Under the pieces are notes generated by a model. That model was not told the origin of the DNA and ran no database searches. It worked only from the letters and a program-made list of their open reading frames with translations. Made by a program: the position numbers and the translations under genes. From Tubiluchus corallicola (Eukaryota > Priapulida > Priapulimorpha > Priapulimorphida > Tubiluchidae), in assembly GCA_030141605.1 (NCBI GenBank), contig JAQGDQ010000008.1:1230501-1294500 (forward strand): 64,000 nucleotides of DNA, given 5' to 3'. Shown one piece after another: positions 62,350 through 64,000 of the stretch. The number at the start of each line of letters is the position of its first letter. Position 1 is the stretch's first letter.

Positions 62350-64000
62350 CTATTATAAGATAACAAAACACATTATTAGGTAATAAACACAATGAAGAAA
62401 TGTTCAACACAATTAAACACCAATTTACACTAAATAAAAGAAATGTGTATTGTGAATATATTGTTTTACAATAAATGTTAAAAGATGAACAAAAATTTTA
62501 TTATTTTCTCATAATTTTTTGTAAAATTTTTAAGACAAATAACTCGCAGTACATAGAGTAGCAAGTGCACAGTCCAATAGTAAACCCTTTACACAATTGT
62601 GTACTATCTTAATATGGCTCGCATACTTAAGTATAACAGTAATCTACTCTTACGACAAGGAGTTTTAACAATGATCCATAGATCAGGACCGTTTCCATAC
62701 TAATACGCCATAAGACTATCACTGAAAAATCAAATAGTTTCAATTAAAATTAAATATACATCTGTGGTGAGGGATCTGAAAATGAGCTGCACGATTGATT
62801 ATGAAAGGTGCTTGAAGTGAGTCGAAGGTTCAACATTAGAGACGAGAAATGTAAAAAAACACGGAACAATGATTTTTCTGATATGGAGAAGACAGATCAA
62901 ATATTCAACTAGAAGGGTAAATAGAGTGATAAAAGTTACATGAAAAGTATCTTATTTGAAGACTTAAATACTCTGAAATAGTGTGAAGTGAAAACCGAAC
63001 ACAAAAATATAATAATGATAAACACAATTTTTCTGAAGAAGAAGAAGAAAAATTTAGAAAGCCATAAGCAAAAATTATTGAACAAAGTACGTTCCTATGA
63101 GGACAAAATGAACAATATGTGTTGACATATTTGGAACTATAGTTTGCACTAAATTCAACAGAAGGTTTTACTTAAAGGACATCACAAGTTACTAATAGAA
63201 ATTTTAAACAAACTTTAAACATGTCAGAAGTTAGAAACTGAAAACATAAATGCCATCTGTAGGTAAAAACAAAAGCTTTGAAAGTAGCAAGTATGAATTT
63301 TGAGCTCCTTGTAACTATTAAGCTCCTATTGCTAATAATCTTGACATTACATTAATTTTTTGAATTTGATTCGTGCTTGCAAAATAATTAGGAGTAAACT
63401 CGAACTTTGAGCTTGAAATTTTTTTACTCTTTCGGACTCTACCCCAAATTTTGCATTAAAAACAGAAATGCCAGGTGAATTGTCTAGTCTGTAAACAATT
63501 AGCGAGCTGGCATGGAAAAATTATTTGCAAATGGCACAGAGTAGCAAAAGCAATGCCGTTTAGCAGGTCCAGTTAAATATGGTGGTCACATCTAGTGTCA
63601 GAAACTGCAAACTATAAGAAACTGAAGTTTGTGTTCACTCGTTGTGAAACAAAAGTTATACTAAATGAAAACATTCACAAATGCATAAAATGTTCAACGA
63701 ATAAAACACAGTAGTCATGCAGTGAACAAAAATAAACATACAAAAGTAACATAGAATGCAATGAACACATCAAGCAATGAACAGCATGAACTCACACATA
63801 TGTAATGTACGCCATGAAAAGTCGCAAGAAAAGAATATTATCCCTAAGTACAATTACGCTTGTGAAATGAAAATTTGAATATGCATATGCAGTCGATTAA
63901 TGTAATATGTAAGTAACGAAAAGACATTTGCAAAACGAAAAGTTGACTACATATTCACAGCTGATTTATGTAAGCATGAATGAACTGAGATTATGTTTAA
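62350..64000. other. Upstream intron at right edge
   Basis: 1.65 kb of AT-rich sequence upstream of exon 1. No coding exon recognised, although a short one with a phase-1 donor could be missed. Confidence 0.55.

Noticed and set aside
1-64000. Protein kinase domain, CRISPR arrays, rRNA or bacterial operons
   Set aside because: No kinase motifs (GxGxxG, HRD, DFG) in any threaded exon, no regularly spaced repeats with unique spacers, and the gene structure is clearly eukaryotic.

Overview
This is AT-rich animal nuclear DNA. Almost the whole window is part of one very large gene on the minus strand: the N-terminal half of a twitchin/projectin-type giant muscle protein (unc-22 family). I could thread 42 exons with canonical GT/AG borders through the window. 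Reading phase is preserved at every junction, giving about 6.9 kb of coding sequence (about 2,290 codons). The true start probably lies to the right of base 64000, because the most upstream exon (62291-62349) begins in mid-codon. The protein continues to the left of base 1; the kinase and C-terminal Ig domains expected of this family are not in the window. The gene class plus dense invertebrate-style transposons point to a protostome, perhaps a mollusc or other lophotrochozoan; the species cannot be decided from sequence alone.

Protein layout in transcription order (right to left): a charged Lys/Glu/Pro-rich leader with several frame-neutral exons (62.3-33.9 kb); a linker with a GGLKPE...RRRSSL motif (33.0-33.3 kb); Ig1 (33.0-29.8 kb); a second linker with VDFRNLLK and a second GGLKPE...RRRSS motif (28.5-27.9 kb); five tandem Ig domains, Ig2-Ig6 (24.8-15.9 kb); then the Fn-Fn-Ig super-repeat, of which four complete Fn-Fn-Ig units plus one more Fn-Fn pair fall in the window (15.3-0.25 kb). 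The Ig-linker-Ig order resembles vertebrate myosin-binding protein C (C1, M-domain, C2...). The RRxS sites suggest the N-terminal linkers are phosphorylation-controlled, as is established for molluscan catch-muscle twitchin.

The 3' half of the gene (0.2-24.8 kb) has mostly small introns. The 5' part has huge ones: 35.6-47.0 kb and 47.1-61.3 kb. The second contains a good candidate alternative first exon at 55.5-55.7 kb (ATG, RRRHSL motif, phase-0 donor) and a weaker one at 51.8 kb.

The introns hold a rich set of mobile and tandem repeats: two hAT-type elements, one with a perfect 8-bp target duplication; two short elements sharing mariner-like terminal repeats; three 3' fragments of one LINE family and one of another; tRNA-like SINE candidates; hairpin elements built round microsatellites; and several degenerate minisatellites. 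I see no second protein-coding gene, no tRNA or rRNA gene and no CRISPR array.
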